The notes: generated by a model from the letters alone, not told the origin. A stretch of DNA of 64,000 bases from an uncultured Muribaculaceae bacterium (GCA_910588035.1 CAJUPY010000005.1:11188-75187); one strand, 5' to 3'. Positions 25,323 through 35,596 are shown, counted from the stretch's first letter. Numbers and translations: made by a program.

Positions 25323-25799
25323 ATGATCAGAATCGGAAACGGATTTGACGTCCACCGTCTCGTTGAAGGCCGCAGGTGCATCATCTGCGGCGTCGATATT
25401 CCCCACGACAAAGGATTGCTCGGCCACAGCGATGCCGACGTCGCGCTCCACGCCTTGTGCGACGCCCTGCTGGGTGCAGCCGCCTTGGGCGACATCGGCT
25501 ACCACTTCCCGGACACCGACAGCCGTTTCAAGGGAGCCGATTCACGGATGTTGCTCCGCCAGACCGTGGAAATCGTCAGACGCAAAGGCTACAGGCCGGT
25601 CAACGTCGACGTCACGATCATCGCGCAAGAACCCAAAATGCTCCCGCACATAGCCCTGATGAGAAAGAACATAGCCGAAGATCTCGGCATCGAAACCGAC
25701 TTCGTCTCCGTGAAAGCCACCACAACCGAACGTCTCGGTTTCACAGGCCGCGCAGAGGGCATCGCCGCTCAGGCTTCTGCACTTATCGAATCGTTGTAA
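25323..25799 (+). CDS. ispF: 2-C-methyl-D-erythritol 2,4-cyclodiphosphate synthase
   Basis: 158 residues. It makes the cyclodiphosphate in the non-mevalonate isoprenoid pathway. Metal and substrate motifs are intact: FDVHRL (Asp, His of the Zn site), GHSDADVALHALCDALLGAA, GDIGYHFPDTDSRFKG, and the TTTERLGFTGRAEGIAAQA end. The start ATG 25323 is chosen since the long upstream frame overlaps porV and begins with porV codons. It lies 17 bases behind porV. Confidence 0.95.
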   Translation: MIRIGNGFDVHRLVEGRRCIICGVDIPHDKGLLGHSDADVALHALCDALLGAAALGDIGYHFPDTDSRFKGADSRMLLRQTVEIVRRKGYRPVNVDVTIIAQEPKMLPHIALMRKNIAEDLGIETDFVSVKATTTERLGFTGRAEGIAAQASALIESL

Positions 25800-25831
25800 A
25801 GTCTGAATTTTTGTAAATAAAACTTAAACCG

Positions 25832-25863
25832 ATTGATTTTACAAGGCGCATTGTCTAAATTTG
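25832..25863 (+). promoter_or_regulatory. Promoter of the GHL10 gene
   Basis: ATTG (25832-25835, one mismatch to TTTG), 20-base spacer, TAAATTTG (25856-25863), 48 bases before ATG 25912. Confidence 0.6.
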
Positions 25864-25911
25864 CACCCTGTAATTCCTTGTCTATATAAACCATTGATAT
25901 ATCATCTGAAC

Positions 25912-28641
25912 ATGAACATTAGTTTACGCCGCACCTTTCTGGCGGCACTTTCAGCCCTGATCGGCATCTCATCGCTCATTGCAGCGGAGCAGCCCGTCAA
26001 ACGCGAGATGAGAAGCGCGTGGGTAGCTACCGTATGGCGCATCGACTGGCCCGACAACCTGATTTCACAGACAGGCAACGAGTCTCAGATCAACGCCCAG
26101 AAAAAGTCTATGACAAAGATGCTCGACTCACTTCAGGTCAACAATTTCAATGCTATCAATTTCCAGATCAGAACCGAATGTGACGCTTTCTACAAGTCAA
26201 GCTTCGAGCCCTGGTCGGCCTATCTTGTCACCGAACGTGGCATGGATCCGGGCTGGGACCCCCTGGAATGGGTCGTCTCTGAGTGCCACAACCGCGGCAT
26301 GGAGTGCCACGCGTGGATCAACCCCTACCGCTTCGAATCGGTGTCAAACAAATATGACGGCACTCCGCAGAACTACCGCGAGGAACACCCCGACTGGGTG
26401 ATGGACTACAACAACGCCGCGATTCTCAATCCGGGAAAACAGGAAGTCATCGACCGCATCGTCGAGGTCATACGCGAAGTGGTCAGAAACTATGACGTCG
26501 ACGGAATTCTTTTCGACGACTACTTCTATCTCGGCGGAACACCGATGTCGGCCGACGCCGATCTCTATGCCGCCTATAAGGATAACGGAGGCAAACTGTC
26601 ACAGGCCGACTGGCGACGCGACAATGTCAACCGCATGGTCAAATCGGTCTACAACATGATCCAGACCGAAAAACCGTGGGTGCGGTTCGGAATCAGCCCC
26701 GCCGGAATTGCCGGAACGACTGTCGGACAGACCTCGAAGTATGGTCTGACTCCATGCCCCACAGGAAGCGACTGGCAATACAACTCGATTTTCTCAGAAC
26801 CGCTCGCATGGCTCAACGACCGTTCACTCGACTACATCTCACCCCAGATCTACTGGACAATCGGCAACTCGACCGACTACGACGCAGCCACAAAATGGTG
26901 GAGCGAGGCCGCTGCCAAATTCAACCGCCACCTCTACGTCTCTCACTCGATCTCGTCGCTGACATCGGCAAGCAAAGCCGCCGCACAAGGTCTCTCGGGC
27001 ATGGAGCTGAGCCTGCTCGACAGCGAGCCAGAACTCAGACCGATGGCATCGGGACCCAACGCCGAGTCATTCTCTGAATACTCCAACGAGGTCAGACTAA
27101 ACCGTCAGTATTCGCTCGACGGCAACCCCGGCTCAATATTCTATTCAGTGAAATACCTCTACCGCACATCGCCACTGTTTGCCCACCACCTGCGCAAGAC
27201 CGTCTTCACCACCCCGGCCCTGGTTCCCGCCGTGACCTACAAGCCCGGAAACAACCCCGGTGTGGTCAAAGATGTCAAGATCACAGACGGAAAACTGACA
27301 TGGAGCGGATATGACAACGTACGCTACACAGTCTACGCTGTCCCGACCTCTGTCCCGACCCAGAATTTCGACCGCGAGGCTGAATATCTGCTCGGTGTAA
27401 GCTACGGAACCTCCTTCACCATTCCGGCAAACCGTCTCCACGGCTACAACCACGCCGTCTGCGTGCTCGACCGATATGGCAACGAATACATGCCCGTCTT
27501 CTCGGGCATCGCCACAAAACCGCTCGGAGTGCCCTCGCTGACATATCCGGCCGACGGCGAATCGCTCGAAGCCCCGTTCTCGTTCACATGGTCGGCCGTT
27601 GACAACGCCGGCGCATACAGCGTCGAGATCGCTTCCGACAAAAACTTCACGAACATGCTCTCGACCTCCCAGGTCTACGGAACATCTATGTCGACCGAAC
27701 TGATCGAGGGTCTCATGCTCGACACTCCTCTCTACTGGCGCGTAAGAGCCATGGGCAACGGATATGTCGACGGAATCTCGGCCGTACGCTCGTTCACCGC
27801 CTCTCAGTTGCTCATAACCTCTCCCGCCGACAACGCAACAGGCGTTTCCGTGACTCCCAAAATCACCTGGAACGTTCCGGGACGCAACGTGACTGTCGAG
27901 ATCAGCGCAAACAGCGATGACTTCAGCCGTCCGGCATACTCCGGCAAAGGTTCACGCGGAACCCACGTCGTCGCGGCCTATTCGCTCGTCGGCGGAATGA
28001 AGTATCACGCACGCCTCGCCCATGTCAAAGACGGAGTCGACCGCGTCACCCCGATCGTCACATTCACCACCGCGACCGTCAACCCGACAGTGCCGGAAGT
28101 CACATATCCCATCGATGGCAAGACCTTCTATGCCGACGAGACGATGACCGTCTCGAAAGTGTCGGGTGCCTCGAAAGTCAGATTCGAGATCGCCGCCTCG
28201 ACCTCGTTCCCCTCCCGCTCTATCTTCACCCAGGAGTCGGGGCTCGGAACATGGAACACCCCAGAATTCTCTTCGCTCAAGGTCGCAAGCAAAGCACTCG
28301 AGGCTGGCAAGACCTACTATTTCAGAACCCGTGCCTCTTATTTCAATGAAGAGGGCGCGAGTGTCAACACCCCCTACTCTCCCGTCGTCGCGGCAGTTTA
28401 TGGCGGCCCATCGGCCGGAATCGACGACATCACCGGCAACGGCGAACCCGCTATCGCCGACGGAATGCTCGATCTCGGCAACTCGACCGCCGACGTCGAG
28501 GTCTACACCGTCACCGGAGCATTGTCGATGCGCCAGACTGGCGTGACCGGCCAGGTCAACCTGACAACCCTCCCCACCGGAGCATACATCGTCAAGGTCT
28601 CGCTCGAAGACCGGAGCCTGACATTGAAATATGTGAAATAA
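25912..28641 (+). CDS. GHL10-type (DUF187) glycosidase-like protein with fibronectin-like domains and T9SS-like tail
   Basis: 909 residues from ATG 25912 (signal: TFLAALSALIGISSLIAAEQ). Residues ~30-370 are a GHL10 TIM-barrel: REMRSAWVATVWRIDWP, AINFQIRTECDAFYKS, GMECHAWINPYRFE, YDVDGILFDDYFY and LDYISPQIYWTIG are family signatures. The rest has fibronectin-III/CBM-like beta domains (LTYPADGESLEAPFSFTWSA, LITSPADNATGVSVTPKITW, VTYPIDGKTFYADETMTVS). The tail VEVYTVTGALSM ... LPTGAYIVKVS ... TLKYVK is T9SS-like. GHL10 proteins are thought to act on peptidoglycan or glycan chains; the Bacillus YngK case is still poorly defined. Its substrate here is unknown. It is monocistronic. Confidence 0.85.
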   Translation: MNISLRRTFLAALSALIGISSLIAAEQPVKREMRSAWVATVWRIDWPDNLISQTGNESQINAQKKSMTKMLDSLQVNNFNAINFQIRTECDAFYKSSFEPWSAYLVTERGMDPGWDPLEWVVSECHNRGMECHAWINPYRFESVSNKYDGTPQNYREEHPDWVMDYNNAAILNPGKQEVIDRIVEVIREVVRNYDVDGILFDDYFYLGGTPMSADADLYAAYKDNGGKLSQADWRRDNVNRMVKSVYNMIQTEKPWVRFGISPAGIAGTTVGQTSKYGLTPCPTGSDWQYNSIFSEPLAWLNDRSLDYISPQIYWTIGNSTDYDAATKWWSEAAAKFNRHLYVSHSISSLTSASKAAAQGLSGMELSLLDSEPELRPMASGPNAESFSEYSNEVRLNRQYSLDGNPGSIFYSVKYLYRTSPLFAHHLRKTVFTTPALVPAVTYKPGNNPGVVKDVKITDGKLTWSGYDNVRYTVYAVPTSVPTQNFDREAEYLLGVSYGTSFTIPANRLHGYNHAVCVLDRYGNEYMPVFSGIATKPLGVPSLTYPADGESLEAPFSFTWSAVDNAGAYSVEIASDKNFTNMLSTSQVYGTSMSTELIEGLMLDTPLYWRVRAMGNGYVDGISAVRSFTASQLLITSPADNATGVSVTPKITWNVPGRNVTVEISANSDDFSRPAYSGKGSRGTHVVAAYSLVGGMKYHARLAHVKDGVDRVTPIVTFTTATVNPTVPEVTYPIDGKTFYADETMTVSKVSGASKVRFEIAASTSFPSRSIFTQESGLGTWNTPEFSSLKVASKALEAGKTYYFRTRASYFNEEGASVNTPYSPVVAAVYGGPSAGIDDITGNGEPAIADGMLDLGNSTADVEVYTVTGALSMRQTGVTGQVNLTTLPTGAYIVKVSLEDRSLTLKYVK

Positions 28642-28662
28642 CTTTTCGCTTCATAACAACAG

Positions 28663-28703
28663 AAAACCGGAGACCGCCGACTCTCGGCTGCCTCCGGTTT
28701 TTC
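28663..28703. terminator. Bidirectional terminator
   Basis: AAACCGGAG and CGCCGA (28664-28680) pair with TCGGC and CTCCGGTTT (to 28701) with T tract on the plus side and A run on the other; it sits between convergent genes. Confidence 0.8.
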
Positions 28704-28717
28704 TTTTTTATGAAAAT

Positions 28718-30099
28718 TCAATAGACTTTCTTCTCCCCGTCGATTATATAAACCTGACCCCTGACCGGATTCACCACCCGACGGCCGGCGAGATCATAGA
28801 CCTCACCTTTGCCCTCCGGGAGATTATCAATCTCGACCACGTCGATGCCGGAGGTAGGGAATTCGCTCAGCTCAAGTTCTTCAAACCCGTTGAAATTTTT
28901 CCACACGGGGTGAGTTTTGTAAGCCTGGAGCGAACCTTTCGGAACATAGAGTTTCGCGTTATATGTGCTTCTGTCAAACGGCGATTCACATTCGGGCGGA
29001 ACCAACGCCTTGCAATAGATCGATTCGATCGATTTCCAACCCACACAGCTTTGTCCGCCAAGGAAGCTCACTGTCGACGGAAAGATAAACTTTTTCAATC
29101 CGGAGCAATAATTGAATGCAGAGGCCTTGATCGAATCGAGCCCCTCGGGCAAATCGATATATTCCAGACTGGAGCAGCCGGAAAATGCCTTGTCGTTGAT
29201 CTTTTTCACCTTCACGAGATTTCTGACCTCCTTAAGCTTCATGCATCCATACAGGAAACTCGCGGGAACCTCATGCATCTCCGACGAAAATGTGAATGTC
29301 TCCAAACCCTTGCAACCATAGAAATGCTGAGTGCCGATGAAGTTGTGACACGAATTTGGCAACGTCAGTTCTTTGAGTCCGTCGCAACCGGAGAACGCCC
29401 CCCCTCGACCGTGGTCAATCCCTCCTCGATAGTCAGAGATGTCAGTCGGTGGAGAAACATAAAAGCTCCGCGACCGATAGAACGCAACGACGACGGCAAC
29501 ACCAAATCGCCCGAAAGAGCCGAGTTCATGAACGCCCAACCACCTATGCGCTCAAGTTTGTCGGGGAAACGGTCTATTTTAATAGAACTATATGAAAATG
29601 CTTCATCATCTATTACTTTCAGCGTCGAAGGCAAATCGGCCGTTTTAAGTGACCCCATATGAAAAAAAGCCCGTTTGCCGATCTCTGTCACTCCTTCGGG
29701 CAACATGATGTGTCGCAACACTCCACCACCTCTATACTCATAGTGATCATCGTGAATAGGCCAATATTGGTTGTATTGCTGGAAAAATGCGTTATCGGGC
29801 AGTTTACCGCCCTCAAATTGCGCCGACTGGAGATTCAATGCCGTCAACTGACCGTAAAAATGACCGCGCCACATCACGTCGAGATCATCTTCGCCAAGCG
29901 GCCCTTTGACAATCAACGAGTCGAGGATTATCACTTTTGCCCCTAACTGCTTCCTCAATTCACCGGGCTGGGAAGTAACGTGTACTTCGTAATTGACATA
30001 GTCAGTTGCCGCAGGCTTGACCTGCCCACTTGCCGACATTACGCCGATCAACATAACAGCGGCCGAAAATAGCAGATAAGATGGGTGGAAATGTTTCAT
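28718..30099 (-). pseudogene. BspA-like leucine-rich-repeat surface protein, split by frameshift at a G7 tract (possibly phase-variable)
   Basis: Two overlapping minus-strand frames make one protein of about 461 residues. The first (30099 to 29365) has a signal peptide (LLFSAAVMLIGVMSASGQ) and BspA/LRR_5 repeats such as HIMLPEGVTEIGKRAFFHM, LKTADLPSTLKVIDDEAFS and GDLVLPSSLRSIGRGAF. It breaks after LTTVEGG. The other frame continues with AFSGCDGLKELTLPNS, FIGTQHFYGCKGLETFTFSS, LEYIDLPEGLDSIKASAFN and closes with YDLAGRRVVNPVRGQVYII, a T9SS-like tail. At the break the coding strand has seven G (plus-strand C7, 29398-29404); eight or five would give VEG(G)AFSGCDG. BspA-type proteins adhere to host or bacterial partners. 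Slipped-strand switching, decay and sequencing error are all possible. Confidence 0.75.
29398..29404 (-). repeat. Homopolymer G7 tract at the LRR frameshift
   Basis: C7 on the plus strand, G7 in the coding strand, exactly where the reading frame changes. An eight-G allele restores a continuous LRR reading frame through AFSGCDG. Confidence 0.8.
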
Positions 30100-30730
30100 A
30101 AAAGAGAGATTTTAGTGAATAATTTTGGTTTATTGACGAAACGCGATTACATCAAGTGGCGCAATTTAATAAAATAATTTTAAATTGACATCATAATTAT
30201 TAAATTATTTTAATAATCAGGTATATTATTTTGAATTGCAATCATCTCATGCATAAAACCGCATGAAAACGCGGATATCAAGATTAGTTAATTTAACATT
30301 CAAATGTTAAAGTTAGGCTCTTCACAAAAATTTGACTAAAAAATGTCTCACAGATTAAAAATTTTTGACTTAATTTGTCGCAGAAAGCCGCCGTTCGTAC
30401 AGGCGATTTCGCGGACCGGTATCCCCGGGTCTGACCATGAATTGAGAATAGTGTAGATTAAAGATCAAGCCAACGTACTTACATTCGTCTAACAGACAGA
30501 CATTTAGACTTTAAACGCCCGACATCGTGCCGGCGTGGTCGCTATGTCGTGGCCGACATGCGTCAATCAGAAATCCCACTTTTTTCAAATCATCCCGGGC
30601 AGACTCCACGTCAGCTTGCCTGAGACACCATGTTTCAACTACCGCAGACCTATTGACCCTGAGAGAACTGCACGAAACCAACGAGTAATAGAGATTATAA
30701 ATATTAACTTAACATTAAAAAACTCCTTGC
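30100..30730. other. 631-base gene-free region upstream of susC
   Basis: The first 280 bases are very AT-rich. A 9-bp inverted repeat TTTAACATT/AATGTTAAA with a 2-base centre lies at 30292-30311 and looks like an operator. A near -7 match TTAATTTG is at 30370-30377, giving a possible leader of about 350 bases before susC. GC-rich segments of the leader (30385-30430, 30520-30640) could fold. No ORF or known RNA family was recognised. Confidence 0.4.
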
Positions 30731-33700
30731 ATGAAGAACATTTGTTTTCAAATGACACGGAAAGCGCTGATGGTTCTGGCACTAATGCTCAGCATCACAT
30801 TTCCGGCTTTAGCGCAAACGATCACGGTCAACGGAACCGTTGTCGACTCAGAGGGTGAACCTCTGATGGGCGCGAGTGTCCTCGCTGAAGGAACAGCCGC
30901 CGGTGTCGCCACCGACCTCGACGGACAGTTCACAATCAACGTCGCCCCCAACGCCGTTCTGGTCGTTTCTTATGTCGGTTTCGACACCGAGCGCGTAAAC
31001 GTCGATTCACGCACAAACATCACGGTCGTTCTCAAAGAGAACTCGGTAATGCTTCAGGAAGTCGTGGCAATCGGCTATGGCGTCGTGAAGAAGTCTGACG
31101 CAACCGGCTCGGTCGCTGTAATCAAGCCCGACGAACTCGAGGCCGGCATCGCCACCTCGACCCAGGATCTCCTTGTCGGAGCGAGTCCCGGTGTCGTCGT
31201 CACCACCGACGGCGGTAACCCGACAGGCGGTGCCACAATCAGGGTGCGCGGCGGCTCATCGCTCGGCAACATCACCTCAAACGACCCGTTGATCGTCATC
31301 GACGGCGTGCCCCAGACCAACCAGGGTGTCAGCGGAACAAGCATGAACGCCCTGACCATGATCAACCCTTCAAGCATCGAGTCAATGACAATTCTCAAAG
31401 ATGCGTCGGCAACCGCGATCTATGGTTCCCGTGCCTCCAACGGTGTCATCATAATCACGACAAAGAAAGGCCAGAGCGGACGTCCGCAAGTCAACTTCTC
31501 GGCCAACTTCTCGGTCAACAACGCCCGCAAGACCCTCGACATGATGAACGGTCAGGAATTTGCATCGGTCGTACGAGAGAAACTCGGCGAGGCTACAGCC
31601 GCACAGCTCGGCTATGACGGCGTCATCTACGACACCGACTGGCAGAAAGAGGTGCTCCGCACATCGTTCTCCCACGACTACAACCTCAGCATCGGCGGCC
31701 AGGCAGGCGTAGTCCCCTACCGCTTCAACGCAAGCTACATCAACAACCAGGGTATTCTCCGCACATCTGACATGGAACGCGCCACCCTCGGTTTCAACCT
31801 CTCGCCGAAATTCTTCAACGGAAAACTCTCGGTCAACGCCAACGCCCAGGGCACTTATGTGCGCACCGGAAACGGTGACACCGGCGCGGTCGGCGGCGCA
31901 GTCTCCTTCGACCCGACAAAACCGGTCAAGAACAACATTCCGATTCAAGGCAACACAGGCCTCTATCTCTACAACGGATTCTACAACTACGCTCCCGGCG
32001 GATTCAACGACCGAAACTCGACCATCAACCCCGTGCAGGTTCTTGAAGATGTCAACAGCCGCAACGAGACATGGTCTTCGACAGGCAACCTGCAGCTCGA
32101 CTACGCGCTCCACTTCCTGCCCGAACTCCACTTCAACCTCAACCTCGGTTATCAGGTGTCGGAAAACAACGCACGCAGCCTGACCGCGGCCAACTCGCTC
32201 CAGAACTGGCGCAACTCAGCCCTGTTGGCAAACAATGCCGCCGGTGCCGAGACCCTCTACCGCTGGCATGAGGTTCAGCGAAACACCCTGCTCGACTTCT
32301 ATGCCAACTACCGCAAAGACTTCGAGGCGATCAAATCAAACCTCGATGTGATGGCCGGTTACTCATGGCAGCGTTTCAGCTATTTCGGCCACTCAAACAC
32401 CTTTGTCAACTCGACAGGTTTCGTCGATGCCGCCGGAAACAACGCGATGAGCTACAACAACGGTGTCTATTACATGGACCACAACACAGTCAACTCGATC
32501 GGCCAGGCCGTCGGTAACGGAAAAGTATCGCAATGGGCCGCTCCCGTTCAGTTGATCTCGTTCTTCGGCCGCTTGAACTACACCTTCGACGACACCTATC
32601 TTCTGACTTTCACCCTTCGCGACGACGCCTCGTCACGCTTCTCGAAAGACAGCCGCTGGGGTCTCTTCCCCTCGCTCGCCCTCGGTTGGAAGATCATCAA
32701 CATGGACTTCATGGAGAACGCACGCGACGTGATGAACGACTTCAAGCTCCGTCTCGGATGGGGTGAGACAGGTCAGCAGGAAATCGGAAGCTACTTCCCC
32801 TATCTGCCGATCTACACCATTTCGTCAAACAACAACTTCATGTATCCCGGATATCTCAATCCCGGCTGGATCAATCCTCTCTACCCGCAGCCCTACGACA
32901 ACAAGATCACCTGGGAGACAACAACAACATGGAACGTCGGCTTTGACCTCGCCTTCCTCAACAACCGCATCACAGCCAACATCGACTGGTATCTCCGCGA
33001 CACGCGCGACATGCTCGCACGCACTCCCGCACGCGGCCAGCAGACCTCTGACTACCTGACCACAAACATCGGCAAACTCCGAAACTACGGTATCGAGTTC
33101 AACATCGGCGCGAAACCGGTCGTCACGAAAGACCTCACATGGTCTACCGGATTCAACGTCGCCTGGAACCGCAACAAGATCGTCAGCCTCAACGACGGCA
33201 AACCGATGGAGGCTCGCGACGTGCCCGGAAAAATCGGAACCCACCTGCAGTGGTTCATGGAGGGAGAGCCCGCCTACACCTACCGCGTCTACCAGCAGGT
33301 CTACGACGCATCGGGCAACCCCGTCGAAGGCCAGTATGTCGACCAGAACGCCGACGGAAAGATCGACGACAACGACCTGATCAACTTCCACTCTCCCGAA
33401 CCCAAGGTCACACTGTCGTGGAACAACACCGTCAACTACAAGAAATGGGACTTCGGCATCAACCTGCGCGCCAACATCGGCAACTATGTCTACAACGCGC
33501 CGCGCTACAACCGAACCAACCTGTCGACCGTCGACCAGTATGGTCTGAACAACCTGATGCGCGACGAATTCCTCTTCAGCCAGACCGACGGCAACCTCGT
33601 CTTGAGCGACTACTTCGTCGAGAACGCATCGTTCATTCGCTGCGACAACATCACTGTCGGATACACCTTTGACAACCTGCTCAACAACGCCCTGCGTCTG

Positions 33701-33838
33701 CGTCTGTTCGGCGCATGCCAGAACCCGTTTGTCATCACAAAATACAAAGGCATCGACCCCGAGGTTTTCGACGGCTGTGACAACAACGTCTATCCGCGAC
33801 CCGTCACCTACACTATCGGTTTGATCGCCACATTCTAA
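30731..33838 (+). CDS. SusC/RagA-family TonB-dependent transporter
   Basis: 1035 residues. A signal peptide ending FPALAQ leads to a carboxypeptidase-regulatory-like domain (ITVNGTVVDSEGEPLMGASVLAEG, DGQFTINVAPNAVLVVSYVGF), the SusC box-like VVAIGYGVVKKSDATGSVA, then a plug (DLLVGASPGVVV, ATIRVRGGSSLG, DPLIVIDGVPQ, TILKDASATAIYGSRASNGVI) and barrel ending RPVTYTIGLIATF. It is the pore of a surface glycan (or peptide) import pair with the following SusD. The SusC-D-E-F order suggests glycan binding at the surface. The stop at 33838 is followed by the SusD gene 27 bases on. Confidence 0.95.
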   Translation: MKNICFQMTRKALMVLALMLSITFPALAQTITVNGTVVDSEGEPLMGASVLAEGTAAGVATDLDGQFTINVAPNAVLVVSYVGFDTERVNVDSRTNITVVLKENSVMLQEVVAIGYGVVKKSDATGSVAVIKPDELEAGIATSTQDLLVGASPGVVVTTDGGNPTGGATIRVRGGSSLGNITSNDPLIVIDGVPQTNQGVSGTSMNALTMINPSSIESMTILKDASATAIYGSRASNGVIIITTKKGQSGRPQVNFSANFSVNNARKTLDMMNGQEFASVVREKLGEATAAQLGYDGVIYDTDWQKEVLRTSFSHDYNLSIGGQAGVVPYRFNASYINNQGILRTSDMERATLGFNLSPKFFNGKLSVNANAQGTYVRTGNGDTGAVGGAVSFDPTKPVKNNIPIQGNTGLYLYNGFYNYAPGGFNDRNSTINPVQVLEDVNSRNETWSSTGNLQLDYALHFLPELHFNLNLGYQVSENNARSLTAANSLQNWRNSALLANNAAGAETLYRWHEVQRNTLLDFYANYRKDFEAIKSNLDVMAGYSWQRFSYFGHSNTFVNSTGFVDAAGNNAMSYNNGVYYMDHNTVNSIGQAVGNGKVSQWAAPVQLISFFGRLNYTFDDTYLLTFTLRDDASSRFSKDSRWGLFPSLALGWKIINMDFMENARDVMNDFKLRLGWGETGQQEIGSYFPYLPIYTISSNNNFMYPGYLNPGWINPLYPQPYDNKITWETTTTWNVGFDLAFLNNRITANIDWYLRDTRDMLARTPARGQQTSDYLTTNIGKLRNYGIEFNIGAKPVVTKDLTWSTGFNVAWNRNKIVSLNDGKPMEARDVPGKIGTHLQWFMEGEPAYTYRVYQQVYDASGNPVEGQYVDQNADGKIDDNDLINFHSPEPKVTLSWNNTVNYKKWDFGINLRANIGNYVYNAPRYNRTNLSTVDQYGLNNLMRDEFLFSQTDGNLVLSDYFVENASFIRCDNITVGYTFDNLLNNALRLRLFGACQNPFVITKYKGIDPEVFDGCDNNVYPRPVTYTIGLIATF

Positions 33839-33864
33839 TGTTAACACCAAACAGAATTTTCGAC

Positions 33865-35583
33865 ATGAAACTAAAAAATATATTCCTTTCGGCCGGCGTG
33901 ATCGCCGCCTCGATGACGATGGGATCGTGTGTGGGCGACCTCGACCTGCTCCCGACAAGCCCAAACGACATCACCCCGGGAACATTCCCGAGTGACCCGA
34001 CCGCATACATGGAAAAGGTCATGGCCGACGTCTACATGCAGATCGGCACCTATGGCTACGGAACTGACGACAACGGTTCAAACATTCTCCAGTCGATGGA
34101 CGGCGGTATGTCGACTTTCCAGCGCGCCGTGTTCAACCTCGAGGAGATTCCGACCGACGAGGCCAACTGGCTCCCCTCGGGCGACGCCATCGACTCAAAC
34201 TGGCAGTATGGCATCGCCCCGGCCAACAACAATGTCGTCATGGGCTGCTACTCGCGAATGATGGTCATCGCCACCCTCTGCAACCAGTTCATGCAAACCG
34301 ATTTCGGCATCACGACCGACGCCGAGCGCAAACTCTTCGATGAGTTCAGCCGCCAGGCCCGCATTCTCCGCGCAGGCATGTACTTCTATCTGATCGACTG
34401 CTACGGCAACGTGCCCTGGGCCGATGTCTCGGTCAAGATGGGTGAGGTCGCTCCACAGCTCAGCACCGACTTCAACGAAGGCCGACGCCTCGTTTTCGAA
34501 GCCGTCACCAAAGACCTTGAGGATGTCGTCGCCTGGTACAAGGCAAACGACCCCGCCAACAAACCGCCCTACGGCTACGTCGGTCTCGACGTCGCTGAGT
34601 CTCTCCTTGTCAAATTCTATCTCAACGCCGAGGTCTACACCGGCACCGCACGCTGGGCCGACTGCTTCAACCACGCCGAGGCTGTAATTGCCCGTCTTGG
34701 CAAAGGAGGTTTCAACAACACCGGCCTGTGCAACGCCTACCACCAGAACTTCGCCTACAACAACAAAGATTACGCGATCGGCGGTGCAGGCGGCAACAGC
34801 GAGATCATCTGGACTATACCTCAGCAGAACCCGACCCTCGACAAGAGCAACAGCGGTCTGAAGAGCTACGCCAACGGCGGTTTCATGTGCAACGCATGGA
34901 TCGGCGACACCAACGACGAAAAAGATTCGTTCAAATGCAAGCAGGCTGATTACAACTCGGCCAACGGTTGGAAATGTATGTCGGCACGCCGCCAGTTTGT
35001 CGAGAAATTTGACTGGAACGCCGACTTCACCCAGTCGCCCGACGTCCGCACCAAAATGTGGAAGACTGCCGCCGATGGTTTCAGCATCGACAACCCCGAC
35101 TGCACGGCAGCTTCTTGGGGCAAGAACGGATTCCTCGCTGTCAAATTCTCAAACTGGCACATCAACGACAACGGTGACATCGACCGCGCGCTCTCACCCG
35201 AGGCTGTCGATCCGCTCGGAATCGACTACGGCATGATCCGTCTGGCCGAGATCTACCTCTCGGCAGCCGAGGCTGCCCTCAACGGAGGTGGTGACCGCAG
35301 CAAGGCCCTGACCTATGTCAACTATATCCGCACCCGCGCCAAGATGCCGGCCTACACATCGATCTCGATGAGCGACCTGCGCGACGAGCGTCAGCGCGAG
35401 CTCTACACCGAGTGTGTGCGCCGCTCAGACCTCATCCGCTACGGACAGTGGATCTCGGGCTACACATGGAACTGGAAATACAAACAGCTCCATGGCACAG
35501 ACTACCCCTCAAACTTCAACGTCTATCCGCTTCCGTCGACCGTCTGCGTGCGCAACGGATATACACAGAATCCCAACTATTAA
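33865..35583 (+). CDS. SusD/RagB-family outer-membrane lipoprotein
   Basis: 572 residues from ATG 33865, chosen over an in-frame ATG at 33838 because the lipoprotein signal starts here: KLKNIFLSAGVIAASMTMGSC, Cys ~19. The body has SusD-type TPR-like helices (FLQ-type DEFSRQARILRAGMYFYLIDCYGNVPW) and the C-terminal signature IDYGMIRLAEIYLSAAEAALN ... RDERQRELYTECVRRSDLIRYG. It is the glycan-binding lid of the SusC transporter. The 13-base gap to the next gene indicates one operon. Confidence 0.93.
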   Translation: MKLKNIFLSAGVIAASMTMGSCVGDLDLLPTSPNDITPGTFPSDPTAYMEKVMADVYMQIGTYGYGTDDNGSNILQSMDGGMSTFQRAVFNLEEIPTDEANWLPSGDAIDSNWQYGIAPANNNVVMGCYSRMMVIATLCNQFMQTDFGITTDAERKLFDEFSRQARILRAGMYFYLIDCYGNVPWADVSVKMGEVAPQLSTDFNEGRRLVFEAVTKDLEDVVAWYKANDPANKPPYGYVGLDVAESLLVKFYLNAEVYTGTARWADCFNHAEAVIARLGKGGFNNTGLCNAYHQNFAYNNKDYAIGGAGGNSEIIWTIPQQNPTLDKSNSGLKSYANGGFMCNAWIGDTNDEKDSFKCKQADYNSANGWKCMSARRQFVEKFDWNADFTQSPDVRTKMWKTAADGFSIDNPDCTAASWGKNGFLAVKFSNWHINDNGDIDRALSPEAVDPLGIDYGMIRLAEIYLSAAEAALNGGGDRSKALTYVNYIRTRAKMPAYTSISMSDLRDERQRELYTECVRRSDLIRYGQWISGYTWNWKYKQLHGTDYPSNFNVYPLPSTVCVRNGYTQNPNY

Positions 35584-35596
35584 TCAGATCTGAACA

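Noticed and set aside
33838..33864. SusD start at the earlier ATG
   Set aside because: It would put nine residues before the lipoprotein signal; ATG 33865 gives a proper signal.
32825..33964. 379-residue minus-strand frame opposite susC/susD
   Set aside because: It is antisense to well-supported SusC and SusD; high GC at third positions keeps antisense frames open.
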